Part shown: one piece after another, positions 43,621 to 56,811 of the stretch
Layout: the number at the start of each line of letters is the position of its first letter
Position numbering within the stretch: position 1 is the stretch's first letter
Assembly (NCBI RefSeq): GCF_002929225.1
Contig: NZ_PISM01000018.1
Location: 248,001-312,000, forward strand
Length of the DNA stretch: 64,000 nt
From: Stutzerimonas kunmingensis
Lineage (GTDB): Bacteria > Pseudomonadota > Gammaproteobacteria > Pseudomonadales > Pseudomonadaceae
Direction: 5' to 3'
Notes under the pieces: generated by a model
What the model saw: the letters and a program-made list of their open reading frames with translations, nothing else
Databases searched by the model: none
What the model was told of the DNA's origin: nothing
Position numbers and translations under genes: made by a program

Positions 43621-44121
43621 TCAGGAAATCTCCTCGACGCTCTTTCCACGCTTGGCAGCAATCGACTCAGGCGACTGCATCGCCTTCAGACCCTTAAAGG
43701 TGGCGTGAACCACGTTGACCGGGTTGGTAGAGCCGTAGCACTTGGCCAGCACGTTCTGAACGCCAGCAACTTCCAGAATGGCGCGCATGGCACCACCGGC
43801 AATCACGCCGGTACCCTCGGAGGCAGGCTGCATGTAGACCTTGGACGCGCCATGCGCGGCCTTGGTGGCGTACTGCAGAGTAGTGCCATTCAGGTCGACC
43901 TGGATCATGTTGCGGCGAGCCGCCTCCATAGCCTTTTGAATAGCAGCCGGTACTTCACGGGACTTGCCACGACCGAAGCCGACACGACCCTTGCCATCAC
44001 CGACCACAGTCAGCGCGGTGAAGGTGAAGATACGACCACCTTTTACAGTTTTTGCGACGCGGTTAACTTGAACCAGCTTCTCGATGTAGCCTTCGTCGCG
44101 CTTTTGCTCGTTATTTGCCAT
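43621..44121 (-). CDS. rpsE: 30S ribosomal protein S5
   Basis: 166 residues: [50 protein letters not shown] then a C-terminal domain with [25 protein letters not shown]. The loop where spectinomycin-resistance changes fall (VKGGRI) is of the sensitive type. Three bases after rplR. Confidence 0.98.
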   Translation of the reverse strand: MANNEQKRDEGYIEKLVQVNRVAKTVKGGRIFTFTALTVVGDGKGRVGFGRGKSREVPAAIQKAMEAARRNMIQVDLNGTTLQYATKAAHGASKVYMQPASEGTGVIAGGAMRAILEVAGVQNVLAKCYGSTNPVNVVHATFKGLKAMQSPESIAAKRGKSVEEIS

Positions 44122-44124
44122 AAC

Positions 44125-44475
44125 TTAGAACTCCAGCCCGCCTTCACGAGCAGCTTCAGCCAGTGCCTTGACACGACCGTGGTACTTGAAGCCAGAACGG
44201 TCGAACGCCACCTGAGTGACACCTGCGGCTTTCGCGCGCTCAGCGACCAGCTGACCGACTTTCTTGGCAGCGTCGACGTTGCCGGTGGCGGCGTCACGCA
44301 GTTCTTTGTCCAGAGTCGAGGCGCTGGCCAGGACCTTGCCGCCGTCGGCCGAAAGGACCTGGGCGTAGATGTGCTGGGAAGAGCGGTACACGCAGAGGCG
44401 TACGGTTTCCAGCTCGCGCATCTTCAGGCGTGCCTTGCGAGCGCGACGCAGACGAGTTTCTTTCTTTACGCTCAT
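44125..44475 (-). CDS. rplR: 50S ribosomal protein L18
   Basis: 116 residues, [41 protein letters not shown], and the C-terminal [26 protein letters not shown]. Binds 5S rRNA together with L5. 10 bases after rplF. Confidence 0.98.
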   Translation of the reverse strand: MSVKKETRLRRARKARLKMRELETVRLCVYRSSQHIYAQVLSADGGKVLASASTLDKELRDAATGNVDAAKKVGQLVAERAKAAGVTQVAFDRSGFKYHGRVKALAEAAREGGLEF

Positions 44476-44485
44476 TTGCTATGCC

Positions 44486-45019
44486 CTACTTCTTCTTAGC
44501 TTCTTTGCGACGGACTACTTCATCCGAGTACCGCACGCCTTTGCCCTTGTAAGGCTCAGGGCGACGGAAGTCGCGGATTTCAGCAGCCACCTGACCGACC
44601 AGTTGCTTGTCGACACCCTTGATCAGGATATCGGTCTGGCTGGGGGTCTCAGCGGTAACGCCTTGCGGCAGTTCGTAATCCACCGGATGCGAGAAACCGA
44701 GAGCCAGGGACAGCACTTGACCTTTGGCTTGCGCCTTGTAACCAACACCAACCAGCTGAAGCTTGCGCTCGAAGCCTTGGCTGACGCCGATCACCATGTT
44801 GTTGACCAGCGCACGGGTAGTGCCGGCCATGGCGCGAGTTTGCTGATCGCCATTACGGCCAGCAAAACGCAGCTCACCAGACTCCTGGATGACCTCCACG
44901 GACGGATGAACATTCAGTTCGAGAGCGCCTTTTGCGCCCTTCACCGAAAGCTGCTGACCAGACATCTTGATTTCGACGCCAGCAGGCAGCTTGACGGGGT
45001 TCTTAGCAACGCGAGACAT
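44486..45019 (-). CDS. rplF: 50S ribosomal protein L6
   Basis: 177 residues, [31 protein letters not shown], with the second repeat ending in the invariant [26 protein letters not shown]. Lies near the factor-binding site of the 50S subunit. 12 bases after rpsH. Confidence 0.98.
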   Translation of the reverse strand: MSRVAKNPVKLPAGVEIKMSGQQLSVKGAKGALELNVHPSVEVIQESGELRFAGRNGDQQTRAMAGTTRALVNNMVIGVSQGFERKLQLVGVGYKAQAKGQVLSLALGFSHPVDYELPQGVTAETPSQTDILIKGVDKQLVGQVAAEIRDFRRPEPYKGKGVRYSDEVVRRKEAKKK

Positions 45020-45031
45020 GCTTATCCCCCC

Positions 45032-45424
45032 TTAGAACACAGTGCAGAGCACTTCGCCGCCAACACCAGCAGCCCGAGCAGCCCGATCAGTCATCACACC
45101 CTTGTTGGTGGAGACAATCGACACACCCAAACCGCCACGTACTTTCGGCAACTGGTCAACGGATTTGTACTGGCGCAGGCCAGGACGACTTACGCGCTTG
45201 AGCTCCTCGATGACCGGACGGCCTTCGAAATACTTCAGCTCGATGGACAGTTGCGGCTTGGCGTCGCCACTGACCTGGTATCCCGCGATATAGCCTTCAC
45301 CTTGAAGAACGTTGGCAACAGCCACCTTCAGAGTGGAAGACGGCATGCTTACGACGGACTTTTCGGCCATCTGGGCATTACGGATACGAGTTAGCATGTC
45401 CGCTAACGGGTCCTGCATACTCAT
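45032..45424 (-). CDS. rpsH: 30S ribosomal protein S8
   Basis: 130 residues, [30 protein letters not shown], and the C-terminal [52 protein letters not shown]. In E. coli S8 is the autoregulator of the spc operon. Here rpsH is preceded by an unusually long 184-base gap with a terminator, a promoter and leader hairpins. Confidence 0.98.
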   Translation of the reverse strand: MSMQDPLADMLTRIRNAQMAEKSVVSMPSSTLKVAVANVLQGEGYIAGYQVSGDAKPQLSIELKYFEGRPVIEELKRVSRPGLRQYKSVDQLPKVRGGLGVSIVSTNKGVMTDRAARAAGVGGEVLCTVF

Positions 45425-45453
45425 GGGCTCTTAGCTCCTAATACAAAAAAATA

Positions 45454-45506
45454 AGCCTTGGACGGCTCGTGTCGCCAACAGGCAAACCCCACAAAAATGC
45501 AAGGCT
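45454..45506 (-). promoter_or_regulatory. Attenuator-like leader before rpsH
   Basis: In the RNA from the internal promoter, agccttg (45506-45500) can pair with caaggct (45460-45454), directly followed by tattttttt (A7 at 45445-45451 on the plus strand). That has the form of an intrinsic terminator placed about 20 bases before the rpsH start. A smaller stem ggctc/gagcc nearer the promoter could compete. Pure inference from pairing; a ribosomal-protein leader is the likeliest reading. Confidence 0.4.
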
Positions 45507-45520
45507 CAGGCGAGCCGGGC

Positions 45521-45549
45521 ATTCTAGAGAGTTGCCAGAAACGAATCAA
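45521..45549 (-). promoter_or_regulatory. Internal spc promoter before rpsH
   Basis: Minus strand ttgatt (45549-45544), 17-base spacer, tagaat (45526-45521): a near-consensus sigma-70 promoter between rpsN and rpsH. RNA would start near 45514, giving a 90-base leader. A perfect hairpin, caagcccc/ggggcttg (45548-45567), lies just upstream and touches the -35. Confidence 0.65.
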
Positions 45550-45570
45550 GCCCCATGAGGGGCTTGAACG

Positions 45571-45598
45571 AAAAACAAACAGGACCCGCAGGGCCCTG
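45571..45598 (-). terminator. Intrinsic terminator after rpsN
   Basis: Minus-strand stem cagggccc/gggtcctg (one G-U pair, loop of three) at 45580-45598, followed by tttgttttt. It lies about 10 bases after the rpsN stop, inside what is normally one spc operon. Termination may be partial. Confidence 0.6.
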
Positions 45599-45608
45599 GA
45601 TGCTTCTA

Positions 45609-45914
45609 TTACCAGCTGGCCTTAACCAGACCCGGCACGTCACCACGCATTGCCGCCTGACGCAGCATGTTGCGCGCGAGGCCGAACTTGCGGTAAACGC
45701 CGTGCGGACGACCAGTCAGACGGCAGCGGTTGCGCAGGCGCGAAGCGCTTGCGTCACGAGGCTGCTTCTGCAGTGCGACCTGAGCTTCCCAGCGCGCTTC
45801 CGGAGAGGACTCCGGACTTGCGATGATTGCTTTCAGTGCAGCACGCTTCTGGGCGAACTTGGCGACCGTTTGCTGACGCTTCAGCTCACGGTTCTTCATG
45901 CTTTGCTTAGCCAT
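45609..45914 (-). CDS. rpsN: 30S ribosomal protein S14
   Basis: 101 residues from the ATG at 45914 ([31 protein letters not shown]); the frame continues 22 codons upstream into rplE in another phase and is not coding. This is the long C- form without a CxxC zinc site, ending [27 protein letters not shown]. 13 bases after rplE. Confidence 0.97.
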   Translation of the reverse strand: MAKQSMKNRELKRQQTVAKFAQKRAALKAIIASPESSPEARWEAQVALQKQPRDASASRLRNRCRLTGRPHGVYRKFGLARNMLRQAAMRGDVPGLVKASW

Positions 45915-45927
45915 GTGCCTACTCCAA

Positions 45928-46467
45928 TCAGTTACGGAACGGGAAGTTGAAAGCACGCAGCAGAGCGCGACCTTCTTCATCCGTCCGAGCAGTAGTGGTC
46001 AGAGTGATGTCCAGACCACGCAGGGCATCGATCTTGTCGTAATCGATTTCCGGGAAGATGATCTGCTCTTTGACGCCCATACTGTAGTTGCCGCGGCCAT
46101 CGAAGGACTTGGCATTCAGGCCGCGGAAGTCACGCACGCGCGGCAGGGAGATCGAAAGCAGGCGATCCAGGAATTCATACATACGATCACTGCGCAGCGT
46201 GACCTTGACGCCGATCGGCCAGCCTTCGCGGACTTTGAAGCCTGCGATGGACTTGCGAGCGTGAGTCACTACAACCTTCTGGCCAGTGATCTTTTCCAGA
46301 TCAGCAACAGCATTGTCGATGATCTTCTTGTCACCGATCGCTTCGCCGATACCCATGTTGAGGGTGATCTTGGTGATACGCGGAACTTCCATCACGTTGC
46401 CAAGCTTCAGTTCTTCCTTCAGCTTGGGCGCGATTTCCTTCCGATAAACTTCTTTTAGTCGTGCCAT
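45928..46467 (-). CDS. rplE: 50S ribosomal protein L5
   Basis: 179 residues: [43 protein letters not shown], and C-terminal [40 protein letters not shown]. Contacts 5S rRNA and P-site tRNA. 19 bases after rplX. Confidence 0.98.
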   Translation of the reverse strand: MARLKEVYRKEIAPKLKEELKLGNVMEVPRITKITLNMGIGEAIGDKKIIDNAVADLEKITGQKVVVTHARKSIAGFKVREGWPIGVKVTLRSDRMYEFLDRLLSISLPRVRDFRGLNAKSFDGRGNYSMGVKEQIIFPEIDYDKIDALRGLDITLTTTARTDEEGRALLRAFNFPFRN

Positions 46468-46486
46468 GGTTATCTACCTAGCAGTC

Positions 46487-46801
46487 TCAAGCGTCAACCG
46501 GCTTCTGGGTCGACTTGAAGACACGAATTTTCTTGCCCTCTTCAACCTTGAAGCCAACGCGGTCTGCCTTGTTGGTCTCACCGTTGAAAATGGCGACGTT
46601 AGAGACGTGCAAAGGCGCCTCCTTCTCGACGATACCGCCCTGAACGCCGGACATCGGGTTAGGCTTGGTATGGCGCTTCACGAGATTGATCCCGCCAACG
46701 ACCAGACGGTCGTCCGCGAGGACCTTCAGCACCTTACCGCGCTTGCCCTTGTCTTTGCCGGCGATGACGATGATCTCGTCGTTGCGACGAATCTTTTGCA
46801 T
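46487..46801 (-). CDS. rplX: 50S ribosomal protein L24
   Basis: 104 residues with the KOW motif near the start: [39 protein letters not shown]. Early-assembly protein of the 50S subunit. 11 bases after rplN. Confidence 0.98.
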
Positions 46802-46812
46802 GCGGCTACTCC

Positions 46813-47181
46813 TTACAGCACTTCAGGGGCGAGCGAGACGATCTTCATGAACTTCTCGGTACGAAGTTCACGCGTCACCGGCCCAAAGATACGGGTGCCG
46901 ATAGGCTCCTGCTTGTTGTTCAGCAGAACAGCAGCATTGCCATCGAAGCGAATGATGGAGCCATCGGGACGACGAACACCGTGACGAGTGCGAACCACAA
47001 CAGCGGTCATCACCTGGCCTTTCTTGACCTTGCCACGAGGAATCGCTTCCTTGACGGTTACTTTGATAATGTCGCCGATGCCGGCGTAACGACGGTGAGA
47101 ACCGCCGAGCACCTTGATACACATGACGCGACGAGCGCCACTGTTATCAGCCACATCGAGCATGGATTGAGTCTGAATCAT
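46813..47181 (-). CDS. rplN: 50S ribosomal protein L14
   Basis: 122 residues: [55 protein letters not shown], almost invariant among gamma-proteobacteria. First gene of the spc group; only 23 bases separate it from rpsQ, and no separate promoter was seen, so it may be read through from the S10 operon. Confidence 0.98.
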
Positions 47182-47204
47182 ATAATTTCTCCGACCCCTA
47201 GCCC

Positions 47205-47471
47205 TTAGACTTCGACGGCGCGTTCAACGACATCAACCAGCATCCAGGACTTGGTCTTTGCCAGCGGACGAGTCTCGCGGATGGTGACCTTGTCGCCGAT
47301 ACGGCACTGGTTGGTTTCGTCGTGGGCGTGCAGTTTGGTCGAACGCTTCACGTATTTACCGTAGATCGGGTGCTTGACGCGACGCTCGATCAGAACGGTG
47401 ATGGTCTTGTCCATCTTGTCGCTGACGACGCGACCGGTCAGCGTGCGGACGGTTTTCTGAGCTTCAGCCAT
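47205..47471 (-). CDS. rpsQ: 30S ribosomal protein S17
   Basis: 88 residues from the ATG at 47471 ([41 protein letters not shown]). A GTG two codons earlier is also in frame but overlaps the rpmC stop. OB-fold protein binding 16S rRNA helix 11. Two bases after rpmC. Confidence 0.97.
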   Translation of the reverse strand: MAEAQKTVRTLTGRVVSDKMDKTITVLIERRVKHPIYGKYVKRSTKLHAHDETNQCRIGDKVTIRETRPLAKTKSWMLVDVVERAVEV

Positions 47472-47473
47472 GA

Positions 47474-47665
47474 TCACTTACCTGCCTGCTGGTTGAGCAC
47501 AGTCTTGACACGAGCGATGTCGCGCTTGACTTGCGAGAGCAGGTGAGACTGCCCCAACTGGCCAGTCGCTTTCTGCATACGCAGATTGAACTGGTCCCGC
47601 AGCAGCTCGAGCAGTTGCTCGTTCAGCTGCTCAACGGATTTTTCACGAAGTTCATTCGCTTTCAT
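47474..47665 (-). CDS. rpmC: 50S ribosomal protein L29
   Basis: 63 residues, [37 protein letters not shown], two long helices near the tunnel exit. The ATG at 47665 overlaps the rplP stop by one base (TGATG); a GTG one codon earlier is less likely. Confidence 0.97.
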   Translation of the reverse strand: MKANELREKSVEQLNEQLLELLRDQFNLRMQKATGQLGQSHLLSQVKRDIARVKTVLNQQAGK

Positions 47666-48078
47666 CACATCACCGTCCGCTTAACAAAGGAGGTGGCGAG
47701 CGGCAGCTTTGCAGCGGCCAGGGCGAAAGCCTCACGCGCCAGCTCTTCGGAAACACCCTCGATCTCGTAGAGCACCTTGCCCGGCTGAATCTGGGCTACC
47801 CAGTACTCGACGCTACCCTTACCTTTACCCATCCGGACTTCCAGAGGCTTCTTGGTTACAGGCTTGTCGGGGAACACGCGGATCCAGATCTTTCCGCCAC
47901 GCTTTACGTGACGGGTGAGCGCACGACGTGCAGCCTCGATCTGACGCGCGGTCAGACGACCACGGGAAACAGACTTCAGCGCGAATTCGCCGAAGCTGAC
48001 CTTGCTACCGCGCTGAGCCAGACCACGGTTGTGGCCGGTCATCTGCTTGCGGAATTTTGTACGCTTGGGTTGCAACAT
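47665..48078 (-). CDS. rplP: 50S ribosomal protein L16
   Basis: 137 residues: [62 protein letters not shown], and [23 protein letters not shown]. Arg near position 81 (the residue hydroxylated in E. coli) lies in this motif. 12 bases after rpsC and overlapping rpmC. Confidence 0.98.
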   Translation of the reverse strand: MLQPKRTKFRKQMTGHNRGLAQRGSKVSFGEFALKSVSRGRLTARQIEAARRALTRHVKRGGKIWIRVFPDKPVTKKPLEVRMGKGKGSVEYWVAQIQPGKVLYEIEGVSEELAREAFALAAAKLPLATSFVKRTVM

Positions 48079-48090
48079 TTGGCGTACCCC

Positions 48091-48777
48091 TTACTTAGCA
48101 GCTTTTTTACGAGGAGCAGGCGCTTGAGGCTTGAGCTCTTCATGGCGACCACCAATTACTTCGCCCTTGAAGATCCACACCTTCACGCCGATCACACCGT
48201 AAGTGGTGTGCGCTTCGTAAGTGTTGTAATCGATATCGGCACGCAGGGTGTGCAGAGGCACACGACCTTCGCGATACCACTCGGTACGGGCAATTTCAGC
48301 CCCACCCAGACGACCACTGACCTGGATCTTGATGCCTTTGGCACCAATGCGCATGGCGTTCTGTACGGCGCGCTTCATGGCGCGACGGAACATCACGCGA
48401 CGCTCCAGCTGCTGAGCTACGCTCTGTGCAACCAGCATTGCGTCGAGCTCCGGCTTGCGGATCTCTTCGATATTGATGTGCACCGGCACACCCATTTGCT
48501 TGGTCAGGTCCTGACGCAGCTTCTCAACATCCTCACCCTTCTTGCCGATCACAATGCCGGGACGAGCGGTGTGGATGGTGATGCGTGCGGTTTGAGCCGG
48601 GCGATGGATATCGATACGGCTTACGGACGCGCTTTTTAATTTGTCTTGGAGGTACTCACGCACGTTCAGATCTGCAAGCAGATAGTCTGCATACGTACGG
48701 CCGTCTGCGTACCAGACGGAGGTGTGCTCCTTGACGATTCCCAGGCGAATGCCAGTGGGATGTACTTTCTGACCCAT
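48091..48777 (-). CDS. rpsC: 30S ribosomal protein S3
   Basis: 228 residues from the ATG at 48777 ([29 protein letters not shown]); the frame is open further but lies in rplV. KH domain with the GKKGED loop ([19 protein letters not shown]), then [30 protein letters not shown]. Helps form the mRNA entry site. 13 bases after rplV. Confidence 0.98.
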   Translation of the reverse strand: MGQKVHPTGIRLGIVKEHTSVWYADGRTYADYLLADLNVREYLQDKLKSASVSRIDIHRPAQTARITIHTARPGIVIGKKGEDVEKLRQDLTKQMGVPVHINIEEIRKPELDAMLVAQSVAQQLERRVMFRRAMKRAVQNAMRIGAKGIKIQVSGRLGGAEIARTEWYREGRVPLHTLRADIDYNTYEAHTTYGVIGVKVWIFKGEVIGGRHEELKPQAPAPRKKAAK

Positions 48778-48790
48778 CTGATCGACTCCG

Positions 48791-49123
48791 TTACTTGTCC
48801 GCAACCTTGACAGTGATATGGCAAGACCGCTTGACGATGCGATCAGCGCGGCCTTTGGCACGCGGCATGATGCGCTTAAGCGAACGCCCCTCGTTGACGA
48901 AGACCGTGGAGACTTTCAAGTCATCCACATCTGCGCCTTCGTTGTGCTCGGCGTTGGCAACGGCCGACTCCAGCACTTTCTTCATGATCTCGGCGGCTTT
49001 CTTGCTACTGAAAGCCAGGAGGTTGAGCGCTTCGCCCACCTTCTTCCCGCGGATCTGGTCGGCGACCAGGCGGGCTTTCTGGGCGGAGATGCGAGCGCCC
49101 GACAACTTAGCGGCTACTTCCAT
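48791..49123 (-). CDS. rplV: 50S ribosomal protein L22
   Basis: 110 residues: [39 protein letters not shown], with the tunnel-lining hairpin [25 protein letters not shown]. No deletion of the hairpin residues linked to macrolide resistance. 13 bases after rpsS. Confidence 0.98.
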
Positions 49124-49136
49124 CTTTCCTTACCCC

Positions 49137-49412
49137 TTAGCGCTTGCCTTTCTTGTCCGCCACATGCCCGCGATATGTACGGGTTGCAGCGAACTCGCCG
49201 AGTTTGTGGCCGACCATGTCTTCGGACACGAGGACCGGTACATGTTGACGACCGTTATGTACAGCGATGGTCAGACCGACCATTTGCGGCAGGATCATCG
49301 AACGACGCGACCAGGTTTTAACTGGCTTACGATCGCTCTTTTCCACCGCCGCTTCGACCTTCTTCAGTAGGTGAAGATCGATAAAAGGACCTTTTTTCAG
49401 AGAACGCGGCAC
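49137..49412 (-). CDS. rpsS: 30S ribosomal protein S19
   Basis: 91 residues: [53 protein letters not shown] and [14 protein letters not shown], invariant S19 segments. Lies on the 30S head with S13. 16 bases after rplB. Confidence 0.98.
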   Translation of the reverse strand: MPRSLKKGPFIDLHLLKKVEAAVEKSDRKPVKTWSRRSMILPQMVGLTIAVHNGRQHVPVLVSEDMVGHKLGEFAATRTYRGHVADKKGKR

Positions 49413-49428
49413 TGTCGTATCCCTCTAG

Positions 49429-50250
49429 TTACTTGCGACGACGGACAATCATGTTATCGGTGCGCTTGTTAGTGCGGGTCTTCGCGCCCTTAGTCGGGAA
49501 GCCCCATGGCGACACCGGATGACGACCACCGGAGGTACGACCTTCACCACCACCGTGCGGGTGATCGACCGGGTTCATCGCGACACCACGAACGGTAGGA
49601 CGAATGCCCTTCCAGCGCTTAGCCCCTGCCTTGCCCAGCGAACGCAGGCTGTGCTCGGAGTTCGAGACCTCGCCCAGGGTCGCACGGCACTCGGCCAGCA
49701 CCTTGCGCATCTCGCCGGAGCGCAGACGCAGCGTCACGTAGGAACCCTCGCGAGCAACCAGCTGAGCCGAAGCGCCAGCGGAGCGAGCGATCTGAGCACC
49801 CTTACCCGGCTTGAGCTCGACACCGTGAACGGTAGAACCCAGCGGGATGTTGCGCAGCGGCAGGCTGTTGCCAGCCTTGATCGGAGCATTGATGCCCGAG
49901 ACCAGCTGATCGCCAGCGCTTACACCCTTCGGTGCGATGATGTAGCGACGCTCACCGTCGGCATACTTCAGCAGCGCAATGTGCGCAGTACGGTTCGGGT
50001 CATATTCGATACGCTCGACGATGGCAGGAATGCCATCCTTGTTGCGACGAAAATCAACCAGACGGTAATGCTGCTTGTGACCACCGCCAATGTGGCGAGT
50101 GGTGATACGACCGTTGTTGTTACGGCCGCCAGTCTTCGACTTCTTCTCGAGCAGCGGTGCGTAAGGAGCGCCTTTGTGCAGCTCCTGATTGACCACCTTG
50201 ACCACAAAACGGCGGCCCGCGGAAGTCGGTTTGCATTTAACGATTGCCAT
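49429..50250 (-). CDS. rplB: 50S ribosomal protein L2
   Basis: 273 residues: [60 protein letters not shown], and the near-invariant C-terminal [31 protein letters not shown] with the histidine near the peptidyl-transferase centre. 14 bases after rplW. Confidence 0.99.
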   Translation of the reverse strand: MAIVKCKPTSAGRRFVVKVVNQELHKGAPYAPLLEKKSKTGGRNNNGRITTRHIGGGHKQHYRLVDFRRNKDGIPAIVERIEYDPNRTAHIALLKYADGERRYIIAPKGVSAGDQLVSGINAPIKAGNSLPLRNIPLGSTVHGVELKPGKGAQIARSAGASAQLVAREGSYVTLRLRSGEMRKVLAECRATLGEVSNSEHSLRSLGKAGAKRWKGIRPTVRGVAMNPVDHPHGGGEGRTSGGRHPVSPWGFPTKGAKTRTNKRTDNMIVRRRK

Positions 50251-50264
50251 GATGCACCCCTTCC

Positions 50265-50564
50265 TTACTCAGCACTGCCGGAGAAATCGAGATCCTGGCC
50301 CGGCTGAAGCGCGATATACGCCTTCTTCCAGTCGTTGCGCTTGCCCAGACCGCGAGCGGTACGCTTGGTCTTGCCCTGAACGTTCAGGGTGTTGACGGCG
50401 GCGACCTTCACGTCGAACAGGCTCTCAACAGCCTTCTTGATTTCCAGCTTGGTTGCGTCGGTCGCAACCTTGAAAACGAATTGCTTCTTGCTGTCAGCCA
50501 GCACGGTAGCCTTCTCAGAGACGTGCGGACCAAGCAGGACTTTAAATACGCGTTCCTGGTTCAT
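50265..50564 (-). CDS. rplW: 50S ribosomal protein L23
   Basis: 99 residues: [54 protein letters not shown]. Docking site for trigger factor and SRP at the tunnel exit. Its ATG overlaps the rplD stop by four bases (ATGA). Confidence 0.98.
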   Translation of the reverse strand: MNQERVFKVLLGPHVSEKATVLADSKKQFVFKVATDATKLEIKKAVESLFDVKVAAVNTLNVQGKTKRTARGLGKRNDWKKAYIALQPGQDLDFSGSAE

Positions 50565-51163
50565 CCCAGCAGCTCCTCGAATTTCTTCACAGCCGACACG
50601 GTGATCAACACCTTGTCATAGGCGATCAGGCTGACCGGATCGGAACCCTGGACATCACGCACATCGACATGCGGCAGGTTGCGCGCAGCCAGGTACAGGT
50701 TCTGATCGACAGCATCGGAAACGATCAGCACATCGCTCAGGCCCATACCATTGAGCTTGCTAGCAAGCACTTTGGTTTTCGGCGCGTCGACGGCGAAATC
50801 TTCTACGACAACCAGACGCTCGGAGCGGACCAGCTCAGCAAGAATGGAACGCAGCGCAGCGCGATACATCTTCTTGTTCAGCTTCTGATCATGATTCTGA
50901 GGACGCGCGGCGAATGTTACGCCACCGCCACGCCAGATCGGGCCACGGCTGGTACCAGCACGAGCACGACCTGTGCCCTTCTGGCGCCACGGACGCTTGC
51001 CACCACCGGACACATCGGAGCGGGTTTTCTGCTGCTTGCTACCCTGACGACCGCCGGCCATGTAGGCGACGACTGCCTGGTGCACCAGCGTCTCGTTGAA
51101 CTCACCACCAAAGGTGCGATCGGAGACTTCGATGGCCTGTGCGCCATTTACATTCAATTGCAT
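50561..51163 (-). CDS. rplD: 50S ribosomal protein L4
   Basis: 200 residues: [70 protein letters not shown], the extended tunnel loop. In E. coli L4 represses the S10 operon through a long leader; the leader here is too short for that form. 12 bases after rplC. Confidence 0.98.
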   Translation of the reverse strand: MQLNVNGAQAIEVSDRTFGGEFNETLVHQAVVAYMAGGRQGSKQQKTRSDVSGGGKRPWRQKGTGRARAGTSRGPIWRGGGVTFAARPQNHDQKLNKKMYRAALRSILAELVRSERLVVVEDFAVDAPKTKVLASKLNGMGLSDVLIVSDAVDQNLYLAARNLPHVDVRDVQGSDPVSLIAYDKVLITVSAVKKFEELLG

Positions 51164-51175
51164 GTGAACTCCCCC

Positions 51176-51811
51176 TTAACCGCGAGCCTTGGCGGCCGGA
51201 CGCACGAGCACGTCACCACCAGTGGCACCGGGCACTGCGCCCTTCACCAAAAGCAGATTCCGCTCAGCATCGACACGCACGATTTCCAGAGACTGCACGG
51301 TTACGCGCTCGGCGCCCATGTGCCCGGACATCTTCTTGCCCTTGAATACACGACCTGGGGTCTGGCACTGACCGATAGAGCCCGGGACGCGGTGGGATAC
51401 GGAGTTACCGTGGGTATTGTCCTGACCACGGAAGTTCCAGCGCTTGATGGTACCGGCGAAGCCTTTACCCTTGGACTGACCGGTGACATCCACCATCTGC
51501 CCAGCCTGGAAAATCTCAGCGTTGATCTGGTCACCAGCCTGGAACTCCTCGCCATCGAGGCGGAATTCCCAGACGCCACGACCAGCAGCAACATTCGCTT
51601 TAGCGAAGTGACCGGCCTGAGCCTTGGTAACACGGGACGCGCGACGCTCGCCGACAGTGACCTGCACTGCACGATAGCCATCGCTCTCTTCATTCTTGAA
51701 CTGAGTGACGCGATTCGGCTCGATCTCGATGACCGTAACCGGAATAGAGACACCATCCTCGGTGAAAACGCGGGTCATACCGCATTTGCGACCGACTACA
51801 CCAATAGTCAT
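51176..51811 (-). CDS. rplC: 50S ribosomal protein L3
   Basis: 211 residues: [37 protein letters not shown], and the loop [58 protein letters not shown] that reaches the peptidyl-transferase centre; its Gln (GQCQTPG) is the residue methylated by PrmB in E. coli. 82 bases after rpsJ. Confidence 0.98.
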   Translation of the reverse strand: MTIGVVGRKCGMTRVFTEDGVSIPVTVIEIEPNRVTQFKNEESDGYRAVQVTVGERRASRVTKAQAGHFAKANVAAGRGVWEFRLDGEEFQAGDQINAEIFQAGQMVDVTGQSKGKGFAGTIKRWNFRGQDNTHGNSVSHRVPGSIGQCQTPGRVFKGKKMSGHMGAERVTVQSLEIVRVDAERNLLLVKGAVPGATGGDVLVRPAAKARG

Positions 51812-51893
51812 TTTGAAACCTCTTGAGTGTACGGGGCTTTCACCCGCTATGGCCGCCCATTTCAGAGCGTTACACGACTAAAACTCTCAGGTT

Positions 51894-52205
51894 TTAGCCG
51901 AGGCTGATCTGCACTTCCACACCAGCCGCAAGATCGAGCTTCATCAGCGCATCGACGGTTTTGTCGGTCGGCTGAACGATGTCCAGCACACGCTTGTGGG
52001 TTCGAATTTCATACTGATCGCGCGCGTCTTTATTGACGTGCGGGGAGACCAGCACAGTGAACCGCTCTTTGCGGGTTGGCAGCGGAATCGGACCACGCAC
52101 CTGAGCACCAGTACGTTTCGCGGTTTCCACGATTTCCTGGGTTGATTGATCGATCAGGCGATGGTCAAAAGCCTTCAACCGAATACGGATTTGTTGGTTT
52201 TGCAT
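51894..52205 (-). CDS. rpsJ: 30S ribosomal protein S10 (NusE)
   Basis: 103 residues from the ATG at 52205 ([45 protein letters not shown]); six upstream codons in frame are leader. Also NusE, the partner of NusB, which is encoded in this same window. First gene of the S10 operon with a clear promoter 64-92 bases upstream. Confidence 0.98.
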
Positions 52206-52268
52206 TTTGACCTCAGACTCCAAGTAGCCACCCTACCAGGCGCAATACCCCCGGTAAAAGGAGGCGCA

Positions 52269-52297
52269 ATTGTACGGATGCGCCCATAGGGTGTCAA
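52269..52297 (-). promoter_or_regulatory. S10-operon promoter before rpsJ
   Basis: Minus strand ttgaca (52297-52292), a 17-base spacer and tacaat (52274-52269): an almost perfect sigma-70 promoter. RNA starts near 52262, leaving a leader of about 57 bases, much shorter than the E. coli S10 leader (about 170) that carries the L4-control hairpins. Confidence 0.85.
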
Positions 52298-52314
52298 TAA
52301 ATGATCAACAATAG

Positions 52315-52340
52315 AAAAAGGCCCCCGAGGGGGCCTTTTT
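52315..52340 (-). terminator. Terminator of the str operon after tuf
   Basis: Stem aaaaaggcccc with ggggccttttt, tight loop, five T at the 3' end on both strands. It lies 16 bases after the tuf stop and just before the S10 promoter, separating the str and S10 transcripts. Confidence 0.9.
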
Positions 52341-52355
52341 CATCATCGTCAATTA

Positions 52356-53549
52356 TTACTCGACGATCTTGGCAACCACGCCGGCACCAACGGTACGACC
52401 ACCTTCGCGAATTGCGAAGCGCAGGCCGTCTTCCATGGCGATCGGCTTGATCAGGGTGACAACCATTTTCACGTTGTCGCCCGGCATTACCATCTCAACG
52501 CCTTCCGGCAGTTCGCACGAACCGGTCACGTCGGTGGTACGGAAGTAGAACTGCGGACGATAGCCCTTGAAGAACGGGGTGTGACGACCACCCTCTTCCT
52601 TGGACAGAACGTACACTTCGGCTTCGAACTTGGTGTGCGGCTTGATGGTGCCCGGCTTGGCCAGAACCTGGCCACGCTCGACGTCATCACGCTTGGTACC
52701 ACGCAGCAGAACGCCGCAGTTCTCACCGGCACGACCTTCGTCGAGCAGCTTGCGGAACATTTCGACACCGGTACAGGTGGTCTTGGTGGTATCACGCAGA
52801 CCAACGATCTCGATTTCTTCCTGAACCTTGACGATGCCGCGCTCAACACGACCAGTCACAACGGTACCGCGACCGGAAATGGAGAACACGTCCTCGATCG
52901 GCATCAGGAACGGCTTGTCGATGGCGCGAACCGGCTCAGGGATGTAGGTATCCAGAGTCTCGACCAGCTTCTTGACCGCAGTAGTGCCCAGTTCGTTGTC
53001 ATCTTCGCCATTCAGCGCCATCAGCGCGGAACCGATGATGATCGGCGTGTCGTCACCCGGGAAATCATAGGTCGACAGCAGATCACGAACTTCCATTTCG
53101 ACCAGCTCGAGCAACTCGGCGTCGTCGACCATGTCGGCCTTGTTCAGGAACACGACGATGTACGGAACACCCACCTGACGGGACAGCAGGATGTGCTCGC
53201 GAGTCTGCGGCATGGGGCCGTCAGCAGCGGAGCAAACCAGGATCGCACCATCCATCTGGGCAGCACCGGTGATCATGTTCTTCACATAGTCAGCGTGACC
53301 CGGGCAGTCAACATGCGCGTAGTGACGGACATTGGAGTCGTACTCTACGTGAGCGGTGTTGATGGTGATACCGCGAGCCTTCTCTTCCGGCGCGCTATCG
53401 ATCTTGTCGAAGTCGACACGAGCGGAGCCGAAAACTTCGGAGCACACGCGAGTCAGAGCGGCAGTCAGAGTGGTCTTGCCATGGTCGACGTGACCAATGG
53501 TGCCGACGTTGACGTGCGGTTTGTTACGTTCGAACTTTTCCTTAGCCAC
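52356..53549 (-). CDS. tuf: Elongation factor Tu
   Basis: 397 residues. GTP-binding motifs [18 protein letters not shown] and NKADM; switch I with [13 protein letters not shown]; domain 2-3 segments [19 protein letters not shown] and the C-terminal [15 protein letters not shown]. Brings aminoacyl-tRNA to the ribosome. Pseudomonads usually carry a second copy near secE, which is outside the window. 30 bases after fusA. Confidence 0.98.
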   Translation of the reverse strand: MAKEKFERNKPHVNVGTIGHVDHGKTTLTAALTRVCSEVFGSARVDFDKIDSAPEEKARGITINTAHVEYDSNVRHYAHVDCPGHADYVKNMITGAAQMDGAILVCSAADGPMPQTREHILLSRQVGVPYIVVFLNKADMVDDAELLELVEMEVRDLLSTYDFPGDDTPIIIGSALMALNGEDDNELGTTAVKKLVETLDTYIPEPVRAIDKPFLMPIEDVFSISGRGTVVTGRVERGIVKVQEEIEIVGLRDTTKTTCTGVEMFRKLLDEGRAGENCGVLLRGTKRDDVERGQVLAKPGTIKPHTKFEAEVYVLSKEEGGRHTPFFKGYRPQFYFRTTDVTGSCELPEGVEMVMPGDNVKMVVTLIKPIAMEDGLRFAIREGGRTVGAGVVAKIVE

Positions 53550-53579
53550 GACAGTAAACCTCTTACTTAAAGGGCTGAA

Positions 53580-55700
<2,121 letters not shown>

Positions 55701-55730
55701 AATAAGGTCCTCGTAAAAGTTGCGCTTGAT

Positions 55731-56222
<492 letters not shown>

Positions 56223-56299
56223 TCAGGTTAGCTCGGAACGGTAACGCACAGGCTACGTCCGACCTTACTCTTATCGACTCAAATAAATAGAAATGCTGC

Positions 56300-56671
56300 T
56301 TACTTCGGACGCTTGGCGCCGTACTTGGAACGACCCTGCTTACGGTCTTTCACGCCGGAAGTATCCAGCGAGCCGCGCACGGTGTGGTAACGCACACCCG
56401 GAAGGTCTTTTACACGACCGCCACGGATCAGCACTACGCTGTGTTCTTGCAGGTTGTGACCTTCACCGCCGATGTACGAGGCGACTTCATAGCCATTGGT
56501 CAGACGAACACGGCACACTTTACGCAGTGCGGAGTTCGGTTTCTTCGGCGTGGTGGTGTACACACGAGTGCACACGCCACGACGTTGCGGGCAGTTTTGC
56601 AGCGCAGGGACGTCGCTTTTCTCGACGACCCGCTTACGCGGCTGACGTACCAGCTGGTTGATAGTTGCCAT
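56300..56671 (-). CDS. rpsL: 30S ribosomal protein S12
   Basis: 123 residues: [57 protein letters not shown]. The lysines in TPKKPNS (position 43) and [10 protein letters not shown] (position 88) are wild type, so the gene is of the streptomycin-sensitive form. First gene of the str operon. Confidence 0.99.
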   Translation of the reverse strand: MATINQLVRQPRKRVVEKSDVPALQNCPQRRGVCTRVYTTTPKKPNSALRKVCRVRLTNGYEVASYIGGEGHNLQEHSVVLIRGGRVKDLPGVRYHTVRGSLDTSGVKDRKQGRSKYGAKRPK

Positions 56672-56748
56672 CTACTAGCTCCACTGTTGTCTTTCGACAC
56701 AAACGAAAAATGGCAGGGCACGGAGCCCCGCCAAATTAGGGGTACGAG

Positions 56749-56777
56749 AGTCTAAAGAGCTTCTCGCCCACCGTCAA
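56749..56777 (-). promoter_or_regulatory. str-operon promoter before rpsL
   Basis: Minus strand ttgacg (56777-56772), a 17-base spacer and tagact (56754-56749). RNA starts near 56741, giving a leader of about 70 bases. A weak hairpin, ggcctcgg/ccggggcc, lies just upstream after rpoC, without a T-run, so rpoBC transcripts may also read through. Confidence 0.75.
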
Positions 56778-56811
56778 GGCAGGCCCCGGCTTGTAACCGA
56801 GGCCAAGCACT

